Positions 31,182 to 38,350 of a stretch of 52,545 nucleotides of DNA are shown here, piece after piece. The translations under genes were made by a program, and so were the position numbers. Location: positions 1 to 52,545 of the forward strand of contig CALJTX010000033.1 in assembly GCA_937975705.1 (NCBI GenBank). Direction: 5' to 3'. Numbering within the stretch: position 1 is the stretch's first letter; each line of letters begins with the position of its first letter. The DNA is from an uncultured Flavobacteriia bacterium. GTDB lineage: Bacteria > Bacteroidota > Bacteroidia > Flavobacteriales_D > Crocinitomicaceae. Below the pieces are notes generated by a model. It ran no database searches and was not told where the DNA came from. It saw only the letters and a program-made list of their open reading frames with translations.

Positions 31182-31792
31182 TTTATGTGCTCATTTTATG
31201 TCTCGGATTGTTGGGCTGTGAAAAAGGCACTGGCGAATTCAAAATCAAAGGTACTGTTACAGACAACACCATGAACCAAGGGCTAGCAGGCGCAACCGCA
31301 GCACTTTACAAGGTTCCTATCGGTACCTCCGACGAGCTTTTCGTAAAAAGCGTCGTGCTGTCTTCCAATGGCGCTTATGAATTTGTCGTACCTAGAGAAC
31401 GCATGGAGCGCTATATTTTGCGTGTCGACAAAAATTTGTATTTCCCAATAGAGAAAGAGGTGTATTACTCAGAACTGAGTATCAAAACAGACAATATTTT
31501 TGATTTGAATACAAACGCTATGGCCTGGGCTAAAATTCACTTCAAAAACCTGAACCCAAGCCCCTTAGATCATTTTAGGTACATCAAGCAAGAAGGCTTG
31601 GCAGCTTGCTTAAGTTGTTGTCCGAGCAGCGCCCAAGACTTTTATGGTGCCTTAGACACCACTTTTTATTGCCTGAACAACGGCAACACCACCTATTCGC
31701 TTTACTATTGGGAGTTGAATACCCAAAATAGCGGCCCAAAAAGCACCTTTACGACCGCATTTGACACCACCCTTATTGAGGTGATCTATTAA
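31169..31792 (+). CDS. Lipoprotein with carboxypeptidase-like beta-sandwich
   Basis: A 207-residue lipoprotein with a lipobox LGLLGC (acylated Cys17). Residues 24-90 form a beta-sandwich with IKGTVTDNTMNQGLAGATAA and SSNGAYEFVVP, similar to carboxypeptidase-regulatory domains. The second half has a Cys cluster (AACLSCCPSSAQDF, then a further Cys in TTFYCLNNG) with aromatic strands. Function unknown. I chose ATG 31169 because it gives a proper lipoprotein signal; earlier codons in the frame lie within the FkbM gene. The 13-base overlap implies co-expression with that methyltransferase. It ends in a 4-base tail-to-tail overlap with the LolA-like gene. Confidence 0.78.
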   Translation: MERLIYVLILCLGLLGCEKGTGEFKIKGTVTDNTMNQGLAGATAALYKVPIGTSDELFVKSVVLSSNGAYEFVVPRERMERYILRVDKNLYFPIEKEVYYSELSIKTDNIFDLNTNAMAWAKIHFKNLNPSPLDHFRYIKQEGLAACLSCCPSSAQDFYGALDTTFYCLNNGNTTYSLYYWELNTQNSGPKSTFTTAFDTTLIEVIY

Positions 31793-32475
31793 TTGGCTTT
31801 GAATTTAGAATCGGGAATCCCTTGATTTACCTTGTAGTTACTAAGCTGCAGTACAATTGTTCCGGTCTGAGAACCTTCAGAAGCTTTTGTTTTCTTTTTG
31901 TTTTGATGTAAATCGGCAGCCACACTTTTGGGCAACTTGAACTTCTTAACATCAATAGTAAATACCATTTTGTAGGGCAAACCATATTTGGCCTGGTCTC
32001 CATAAAAGTAGTTAATGTCTAAGGTACCATTACTTTTGCTCGTGATTTGGGATTTCAAGATCAGGTCCTTAACGGGGTCAATCCAGAGCTTGACGAGAAT
32101 GACGTCTGCATTCTCAGTAAGAGGCAAAACGGAAACAACTGAAGTCTTGACCTCTCCGAGCATTTTAGTGCCGTTTAATGCACAAGTATAACCCTTTTCA
32201 TTGGTCAGGAAGTTGTTGAGCTCACCCAAACCTTGCTTGGGTAAAATCGCAATCCCCTTGGACTCCACCTTCATTTGATTGGGCTGCTTATAGAAAACTT
32301 TAGCGTCTACTTCGTCAATTTTAATCATCGGCACCTGTGCTTTGATGTGAACATCGGCCGAATAATCTGTTACTTTCTCTAGTTTGAGCCGGACAGCTTT
32401 AACGAGTTCGTTTGGGTCTTGAGCGCTTGCAAATTGTATAAAAAACAAGAGCGATAAAAGAAGGAATGGCTTCAT
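31789..32475 (-). CDS. LolA-like periplasmic lipoprotein-sorting protein
   Basis: A 228-residue protein with a 19-residue signal peptide (MKPFLLLSLLFFIQFASAQ). The rest fits the LolA/LolB-like half-barrel: a first helix (NELVKAVRLKLEKVTDYSAD), strands such as AKVFYKQPNQMKVESKGIAI, and IDPVKDLILKSQITSKSNGT. LolA proteins carry acyl chains of lipoproteins across the periplasm, but this subfamily is distinct from classic LolA and its ligand is unknown. A basic insert (NKKKTKASEGSQ) lies near residue 190. Its ATG overlaps the permease TGA by four bases, so it belongs to the ABC operon. Confidence 0.75.
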   Translation of the reverse strand: MKPFLLLSLLFFIQFASAQDPNELVKAVRLKLEKVTDYSADVHIKAQVPMIKIDEVDAKVFYKQPNQMKVESKGIAILPKQGLGELNNFLTNEKGYTCALNGTKMLGEVKTSVVSVLPLTENADVILVKLWIDPVKDLILKSQITSKSNGTLDINYFYGDQAKYGLPYKMVFTIDVKKFKLPKSVAADLHQNKKKTKASEGSQTGTIVLQLSNYKVNQGIPDSKFKAN

Positions 32476-33314
32476 GAGGTGATGTCTTTGCGTTTGAATT
32501 TAAAAATAGCAATGGCTACAAATAAAATATTGTGCCCTAATAAGATCCAGACAGACTCTTTGATAGCTGCCCAAGGTACGGGGTCACTGAAAAAAGAGCG
32601 CCAAGAGGCCATGTGCGTAGTAAATAACCACGGTTTGACGTGATCAAAAACACTCACGTCTAAAGAACCAATAATGGTAAAAAGGATGATCACTGCCATG
32701 GTTGAAACGATGGGGCCAATCGAATTGTCTGCAAAGGCAGAAAAAGCAATGGAGAGCGTGGCAATAGTCATGAGCGCTAGATAAGCCACAGCAAAGGCCA
32801 AGCCATATCGCCACAAGATATCTGCGTAGTTGAGGATTACCAAACCATCAGAATTCAAGACAATCAAATCACCGGTTCCGAACATCCATCTGCCGACAAC
32901 AAGCGCCAGAAAACCCATCCAGACCACCAAAATAAATGTGTAGGCTGCAGCGGCAATCAGTTTGGAATACACCACTTGGCTGCGGCTAATTGGCTTGGTG
33001 AGCAACATGCGCAAAGTTCCCATAGCGGCCTCGCCCGAAAGCAAGTCGCCGGTGACGAGCGCTACGAGCAAAGGAATGTGCACAATGAGCATTTGTAGCA
33101 CTATGAAAGCAATTAGGTTGCCATTGAGGATATTGCCGTTGAAGGAGAGCGTTTGCTCAAACGAAGCCGTTACAAAAGAGATGTACATGCGCCCATCTGC
33201 CTTCATGGCAAACAAAATAATGAGAATCAATAAAGTAAGCGCAGCCAAACCGATATAACTTCTGGGCTTCGCGAGAATCTTGATGAATTCGTTGTAGGTG
33301 TTTTTCCAGAGCAT
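32472..33314 (-). CDS. ABC-2 type transporter permease
   Basis: A 280-residue integral membrane protein with about six hydrophobic segments. It has the ABC-2 family layout: a cytoplasmic N-terminus (MLWKNTYNEFIKILAKPRSY), a first TM, the amphipathic region LLSGEAAMGTLRMLLTKPIS ('E..xGTLxxLLtxPisr', a hallmark of this family), and four further TMs. It pairs with the ATPase directly upstream; the ATPase stop and permease start share one base (TGATG). With the LolA-like protein it forms a three-gene export operon of unknown cargo. Confidence 0.9.
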   Translation of the reverse strand: MLWKNTYNEFIKILAKPRSYIGLAALTLLILIILFAMKADGRMYISFVTASFEQTLSFNGNILNGNLIAFIVLQMLIVHIPLLVALVTGDLLSGEAAMGTLRMLLTKPISRSQVVYSKLIAAAAYTFILVVWMGFLALVVGRWMFGTGDLIVLNSDGLVILNYADILWRYGLAFAVAYLALMTIATLSIAFSAFADNSIGPIVSTMAVIILFTIIGSLDVSVFDHVKPWLFTTHMASWRSFFSDPVPWAAIKESVWILLGHNILFVAIAIFKFKRKDITS

Positions 33315-34231
33315 CAGTTTTGGGTCATTTGAATGAAAAAATCTTCGAGTGTGCGTTTGGGCTCGAGAGCAACTACAGCAAAACCACCGTTTACTAGAGC
33401 GGAATTGATCGCCGGAATAAACTGACGTTCCACATTCAACTCCAGTGTTTTGGGAGAAATCACCTCTGCCTTTAAGGATGGGAATTGCTGCTTTAGGAGC
33501 TCTAGCGCCTCGTTGCTCCTTTCTAGGAGTTCTATAGAAAGCAGTGTTTCTTGCGCGTTCATGAGCTCAGAAACAGAACCTTCAATGATGGTTTGCCCTT
33601 TGTTGATGATGACCATGCGATTGGCGACGTGTTCGATTTCGGCCAATTGATGAGAGGACAAAATAACTGTTTTGTTTTGCTCGTTTTTGAGGCGTAAAAT
33701 GAGGTCGCGGACCTCAATAATGCCTTGCGGATCCAAGCCTGTTGTGGGCTCGTCTAAAATAATGAGCTCGGGCTGGTGCAATAATGTTTGGGCTATACCC
33801 AAGCGCTGGCGCATGCCGTGCGAAAAACCACCCACTTTGTCTTTTTCGCGACCTGCCAAACCGACAAAATCGAGGGTTTCATAAATCGTTTTTTGATTGA
33901 CGTCTGCTCCTGAAATGCGTGCAAAAATCTCTAAATTCTTCAGTGCAGATAAGTACTTGTAAAAATCGGGCTTTTCGACAATGCTGCCGACGTTTGCAAG
34001 AATTTCGTTGCGGGCTTCAAATAGGTTTTTGCCAAAGATATTGATTTGGCCTGCGTTGGGCTTGATCAGAGAAAGCATACAGCGCATTGTGGTGCTCTTT
34101 CCCGCTCCATTTGGCCCGAGAAAACCAAAAACATCGCCTTTGTTGACTGTAAAACTCACATCTTTGACGGCCGTAAAGGCACCAAAGTTCTTTTGCAAAC
34201 CTTTGACTTCTATAATAGGTTCTTGGTTCAT
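33314..34231 (-). CDS. ABC transporter ATP-binding protein
   Basis: A 305-residue ATPase: Walker A GPNGAGKST (about 39-47), signature FSHGMRQRLGIAQTLLH, Walker B LIILDEPTTGLDPQG, and the H-loop ILSSHQLAEIEH. The signature is SHGMRQR instead of LSGGQ, which is common in ABC-2 drug/lipid exporter ATPases. A C-terminal domain of about 80 residues (LLSIELLERSNEALELLKQQ) follows the core. It powers the permease encoded next. Confidence 0.95.
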   Translation of the reverse strand: MNQEPIIEVKGLQKNFGAFTAVKDVSFTVNKGDVFGFLGPNGAGKSTTMRCMLSLIKPNAGQINIFGKNLFEARNEILANVGSIVEKPDFYKYLSALKNLEIFARISGADVNQKTIYETLDFVGLAGREKDKVGGFSHGMRQRLGIAQTLLHQPELIILDEPTTGLDPQGIIEVRDLILRLKNEQNKTVILSSHQLAEIEHVANRMVIINKGQTIIEGSVSELMNAQETLLSIELLERSNEALELLKQQFPSLKAEVISPKTLELNVERQFIPAINSALVNGGFAVVALEPKRTLEDFFIQMTQN

Positions 34232-34275
34232 GGGTACAAGTTACAATTAAATGACGGCAAGTTTAGCAACATCAG

Positions 34276-34725
34276 TTACTTAAAAATTTCGTCAACCTTT
34301 TTAAATCGGTAAGAAAATATTTGTTCCAACTTGGGTTTTACCAACCATGGATGCACAAGCTTACCTAAAATGCCAAATGGCAAAACATAGGTGACGATAT
34401 CAGTCATTTCTACACCACCCTCAACGGCCTTGAAATGGTGTTCGTGGTGCCAAATTTTATAAGGGCCCACGCGCTGTTCGTCGACAAAAAAGGAGAGGTC
34501 TTTGACCGTTTTGATTTCCGTGACCCAACCTAAAGGAATGCCTGCCAATGGTTTAACAGTGTAGGCAATCATGAGGCCTTCGTACATTTTTTGTGGAACA
34601 TCCGACTTCACGACAAAACCCATCGAGGGAGGCGTAATTACTTTTAAGTTGTGGGGGGACGAAAAGAAGTCCCAGCAGGTTTGTAAATCTGCTTTAATAA
34701 ACTGAGTGCGCTTGAGTTGATACAT
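34276..34725 (-). CDS. SRPBCC family protein
   Basis: A 149-residue single-domain protein with the START/Bet v 1-like helix-grip pattern: an N-terminal strand (YQLKRTQFIKADLQTCWDFF), SSPHNLKVITPPSMGF, a run of beta strands with YKIWHHEHHF, and a C-terminal helix (PWLVKPKLEQIFSYRFK). Family members bind lipids or hydrophobic ligands; this subgroup is sometimes annotated as 'cell division inhibitor'-like by association only. No catalytic motif is evident. It is 30 bases after the GH92 gene on the same strand. Confidence 0.8.
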   Translation of the reverse strand: MYQLKRTQFIKADLQTCWDFFSSPHNLKVITPPSMGFVVKSDVPQKMYEGLMIAYTVKPLAGIPLGWVTEIKTVKDLSFFVDEQRVGPYKIWHHEHHFKAVEGGVEMTDIVTYVLPFGILGKLVHPWLVKPKLEQIFSYRFKKVDEIFK

Positions 34726-34755
34726 GCCTTTTAAACACGCAGCAAGTCAGAATGT

Positions 34756-37053
34756 TTAGCGCAATGCAAAGGCTTTTTTGGCGGGTTTCGGACCCAAAAC
34801 AAAGCGCAACTCCCCTCCTTGCACGAGTTCTAAATGCGAAATAAAAGGTGTCAACAGTTTTTTACCATTCCAAAATACAGCTTGGATGTACACGTTGTCA
34901 TCTGAATTGTTTTCTGTGCGAATAGTCAAAGTATGTGCGTTATCCAGCAGAAGCGTTGCCTCTTTGACCAACGGCGTGGTGAGCGCGTAATCTGACGAAC
35001 CTGGTGCAAACGGATACAAGCCAAGCGCTGAAAAAACATACCAAGCACTCATTTGACCACAGTCGTCATTGCCACCCATGCCTTCTGAATTCAAACTGTA
35101 TTGCTTTTCGAGAATCATGCGCGTTGCAGCTTGTGTTTTCCAAGGTTGAGAAGTAAAATTATAGAAATAAGGAATGTGATGAGAAGGTTCATTTCCATGG
35201 ACATAATTGCCAATAATACCCGAACGCATGATGTCTTCAGTATTTGCAAAATAACGATCGGGAAGCGACATAGTAAAAAGCGAATCCAAATGAGCCACAA
35301 ATCGCGTCTCACCCCCCATTTGCTTGATCAAGGTTTGTGGTGCTTGCGGTACGTAAAAACTGTAATTCCAGGCATTTCCTTCAATAAAACCTTGTCCGTG
35401 GGTGTCTAGTGGGTCAAATGGTATTTTAAAGTTGCCGTTGGTAAGGCGCGGCCGCATGAAGCCCGTCTGCGCATCATAAACATTTTGAAAATTTTGTGCG
35501 CGCTTGTTGTAAACCTGCGCAAGGCTATCTTGCTTGAATACTGCCGCCATTTGGGCAATACACCAGTCGTCGTAGGCGTATTCTAAAGTTTTTGAAACCG
35601 AACTTCCGCTTTGATCTTCAGGTACATAACCCAAATCAAGGTAAGCGCCAAGCCCCTCGTAAAAACGCTGGTTGGAGGTCTCAACTGCTGACCACAAAAA
35701 CCGTTCAGGATTTCGGAGATACGGATTTTGCTTCACAACCGCATCTGCCATCACGGCAACTGCATGATAGCCGATCATGCACCAATTTTCATTGGCATAA
35801 TGAGACCAAACTGGCAACATATGATGCACACTTTGGGAGTAATGCTGCTGCATGGATTCTATCATATCTGCATTTACCTTTGGGTAAAAAAGATTTAAAA
35901 ACGGCTGTTCGGCACGATAGGTATCCCACAGCGAAAAGGTAGTGTAGTTGGCAAAGCCTTCTGCTTTGTGTATGCGTTGGTCCAAACCGCGGTAACTCGA
36001 ATCTACATCCATAAAAAGTGTAGATCCAATAAGACTATGGTACCATGCTGTGTAAAAGGTAATTTGATCTTGCGCATGCAGAAAAGAAACATTTTTGACC
36101 AGTGAAAAGGCGCCTTCCCATTCTTTTTGGGCAGCGGCTGCATAATTTTCGAAACCGGCAATTGGGGCCTCTTCGTTCAAATTTGCCAAAGCCCCTTCTA
36201 TTGAGACGCCTGAAAGGGCCACCCTGAATTCAACTTCTTGTGCTGCCCCGAAAAACAAAGCCGCCTTAATGCCTTGTCCCGCGCCTTCTGCAAAATTGTG
36301 TTCTGTATCAAATTTGCGCCAAAAACCTTTATACATACTTGGTTTCAAGTCTTTAATTTGATAACTCGTCAGCGGAGCGGATAAGGCAATTGCAAAATAA
36401 ATGGTGCGGGTTCTGCCCCAACCGTTGGTTTGTTTGTATCCTGTAAGTAGCGTGTCATTTTCGACGCGTAAAAAGCACCAAACGTTTTTCCCGTCGTAGT
36501 TGTAAATCCCATGTGTCAGGTCGAGTATAAAATGCACCGGCGCTCCGGCATTGATCCCATACCGGTGAATACCTACGCGCTTGGTTGTGGTGAGCTCCAC
36601 ATCAATATTGACTTCATCTAGATGCACGCCATAATAACCCGGTTGAGCAACTTCATCGTGCGCGTAGCTAGACCTATATCCTTTTTGTGGCGCAGCGGCC
36701 GTTCCTGGATTCCATTGCACTTCACCCCTATTTGGCATCACTAAAATATCGCCAAGGTCGGAGTGCCCGGTTCCACTAAAATGCGTGTGAGAAAAGCCTA
36801 CAATGCTGCTATCTGCATATTGGTAACCTGCGCAATACCGATAGACATTTGGCTGGTATTTGGCATCTATTGCAAATGGAATGGTGTCTGTGTCTGGACT
36901 CAATTGAACGGCACCAAAAGGAACGGTTGCTCCAGGAAAGGTATGCCCCGCCTCAGCGGTTCCGATTAAGGGCCTAACGAACAGATTGAGATCTTGTTGT
37001 GCCGTGCTAAAAAACAAATTGAATGCAAGACAAATGATGAAAAACAAACGCAT
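34756..37053 (-). CDS. Secreted GH92 alpha-mannosidase
   Basis: A 765-residue enzyme with a signal peptide (MRLFFIICLAFNLFFSTA, cut before QQD). The N-terminal beta domain shows PLIGTAEAGHTFPGATVPFG and GFSHTHFSGTGHSD. The (alpha/alpha)6 catalytic domain shows WDTYRAEQP, ENWCMIGYHAVAV and the hallmark MGGNDDCGQMSAWYVFSALG. These match calcium-dependent exo-alpha-mannosidases of family GH92, used to trim mannans or N-glycans. It is a lone glycosidase here, with no SusCD pair next to it. I chose ATG 37053 because nine upstream in-frame codons would overlap the terminator and break the signal peptide. Confidence 0.93.
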   Translation of the reverse strand: MRLFFIICLAFNLFFSTAQQDLNLFVRPLIGTAEAGHTFPGATVPFGAVQLSPDTDTIPFAIDAKYQPNVYRYCAGYQYADSSIVGFSHTHFSGTGHSDLGDILVMPNRGEVQWNPGTAAAPQKGYRSSYAHDEVAQPGYYGVHLDEVNIDVELTTTKRVGIHRYGINAGAPVHFILDLTHGIYNYDGKNVWCFLRVENDTLLTGYKQTNGWGRTRTIYFAIALSAPLTSYQIKDLKPSMYKGFWRKFDTEHNFAEGAGQGIKAALFFGAAQEVEFRVALSGVSIEGALANLNEEAPIAGFENYAAAAQKEWEGAFSLVKNVSFLHAQDQITFYTAWYHSLIGSTLFMDVDSSYRGLDQRIHKAEGFANYTTFSLWDTYRAEQPFLNLFYPKVNADMIESMQQHYSQSVHHMLPVWSHYANENWCMIGYHAVAVMADAVVKQNPYLRNPERFLWSAVETSNQRFYEGLGAYLDLGYVPEDQSGSSVSKTLEYAYDDWCIAQMAAVFKQDSLAQVYNKRAQNFQNVYDAQTGFMRPRLTNGNFKIPFDPLDTHGQGFIEGNAWNYSFYVPQAPQTLIKQMGGETRFVAHLDSLFTMSLPDRYFANTEDIMRSGIIGNYVHGNEPSHHIPYFYNFTSQPWKTQAATRMILEKQYSLNSEGMGGNDDCGQMSAWYVFSALGLYPFAPGSSDYALTTPLVKEATLLLDNAHTLTIRTENNSDDNVYIQAVFWNGKKLLTPFISHLELVQGGELRFVLGPKPAKKAFALR

Positions 37054-37062
37054 GGTTAAATA

Positions 37063-37096
37063 TAAAAAAAAGCACGGCAAAATATCACCGTGCTTT
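37063..37096 (-). terminator. Terminator after the thiolase gene
   Basis: A 9-base-pair stem AAAGCACGG / CCGTGCTTT (37069-37077 with 37088-37096), a 10-base loop and a T-run on the minus strand (37063-37071). It lies between the thiolase stop and the GH92 start; its T-run ends 9 bases before the GH92 ATG. Confidence 0.82.
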
Positions 37097-37118
37097 AACC
37101 TTTAGGATAAACAGAATG

Positions 37119-38297
37119 CTATACGAGTTCTACAACCATTGCAGATGCGCCACCTCCGCCATTGCAGATACCTGCAGCACCGCGCTTGGCGCCATTTTGC
37201 TTGAGCACGTTAAGGAGGGTTACAATAATGCGCGATCCGGAATTGCCAAGTGGGTGACCGAGTGCGACCGCACCACCATTGACATCTACTTTAGATGGGT
37301 CTAGACCAAGAATTTTCATGTTGGCCAATCCAACAACAGCAAATGCTTGGTTGAGCTCCCAATAATCGATATCTGCAATCGAAAGACCTGCTTTGTCAAG
37401 GGCTTTTGGAATCGCCAAAGAAGGCGCTGTGGTAAACCACTCCGGCTCTTGTGCTGCATCGGCATAAGAAACGATTTTGGCAATTGGCTTTAAGTTGTAT
37501 TTTTCTACTGCTTCTTCTGATACAAGGATGAGCGCAGAGGCGCCATCGTTGAGCGTAGAGGCATTGGCTGCCGTAATGGTGCCTTCTTTTTCAAAAGCGG
37601 GTCTCAACGAAGGAATTTTATCTAAAAATACGTTTTTGTATTCTTCGTCTTCCACAACCATGATAGGATCTCCTTTGCGCTGCGGCACTGATACGCCAAC
37701 TACTTCGTCTGCAAAGCGCCCAGCTTGCCATGCAGCAGCCGCACGTTGGTAAGATTGAACAGCGAAGTCATCTTGATCTTGGCGTGTGATTTCGTATTTG
37801 GTGGCGCACAACTCAGCGCAGTTACCCATTGGCACTTTGCTGTAAACGTCGAGCAAGCCATCTTTAGAAATGCCATCGAGCATGGCAATGTTGCCGAATT
37901 TTGTACCGTTGCGACCGTCTAAATAATGCGGCGTTTGAGACATGTTTTCCATGCCGCCAACAACGACAATATGGTTATCACCTGCCAAAATGCTTTGCGC
38001 ACCCAACATGATCGATTTCATGCCTGAAGCACATACTTTGTTGACTGTTGTACAAGGAACATTTTTACCCAAACCAGCTCCTAACGCAGCCTGACGCGCG
38101 GGTGCTTGCCCAACGCCTGCTTGCAGTACGTTGCCCATAAAAACTTCATCAATTAAAGCAGCATCAAGTTGTGCTTTTTGAAGAGCACCTTGAATGGCGG
38201 TAGCGCCGAGTTGGGTTGCTGACACACCTGAAAATGCACCCATAAAAGAACCCATTGGGGTTCGGACTGCAGAGAGGATATAAACGGTTTTTGACAT
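37119..38297 (-). CDS. Acetyl-CoA C-acyltransferase (thiolase)
   Basis: A 392-residue thiolase. The acyl-accepting cysteine is Cys89 in TTVNKVCASGMKSIM; the C-terminal catalytic residues are in GGAVALGHPLGNSGSR (His) and GICNGGGGASAMVVE (Cys). Length and the GGGGASA end fit acetyl-CoA acetyltransferases of the AtoB/PhaA type, active on acetoacetyl-CoA, though longer-chain activity cannot be excluded. It stands alone, with no hydroxyacyl-CoA dehydrogenase beside it. It is divergent from the VWA gene across about 50 bases. Confidence 0.93.
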   Translation of the reverse strand: MSKTVYILSAVRTPMGSFMGAFSGVSATQLGATAIQGALQKAQLDAALIDEVFMGNVLQAGVGQAPARQAALGAGLGKNVPCTTVNKVCASGMKSIMLGAQSILAGDNHIVVVGGMENMSQTPHYLDGRNGTKFGNIAMLDGISKDGLLDVYSKVPMGNCAELCATKYEITRQDQDDFAVQSYQRAAAAWQAGRFADEVVGVSVPQRKGDPIMVVEDEEYKNVFLDKIPSLRPAFEKEGTITAANASTLNDGASALILVSEEAVEKYNLKPIAKIVSYADAAQEPEWFTTAPSLAIPKALDKAGLSIADIDYWELNQAFAVVGLANMKILGLDPSKVDVNGGAVALGHPLGNSGSRIIVTLLNVLKQNGAKRGAAGICNGGGGASAMVVELV

Positions 38298-38338
38298 GTT
38301 GATTGTTTTTGAGCCACGAATTTAAGTAAAAATGTATG

Positions 38339-38346
38339 TATTTTTG
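38339..38346 (+). promoter_or_regulatory. Candidate -7 box for the VWA operon
   Basis: TATTTTTG, a full TAnnTTTG match, only 4 bases before ATG 38351. If used, the transcript would begin at or near the start codon. No -33 TTG at 19-21 bases is visible. Confidence 0.35.
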
Positions 38347-38350
38347 GCTT

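Noticed and set aside
34276..34725. Calling the SRPBCC protein a cell division inhibitor
   Set aside because: That label comes from database habit; nothing in the sequence beyond the ligand-binding fold supports it.
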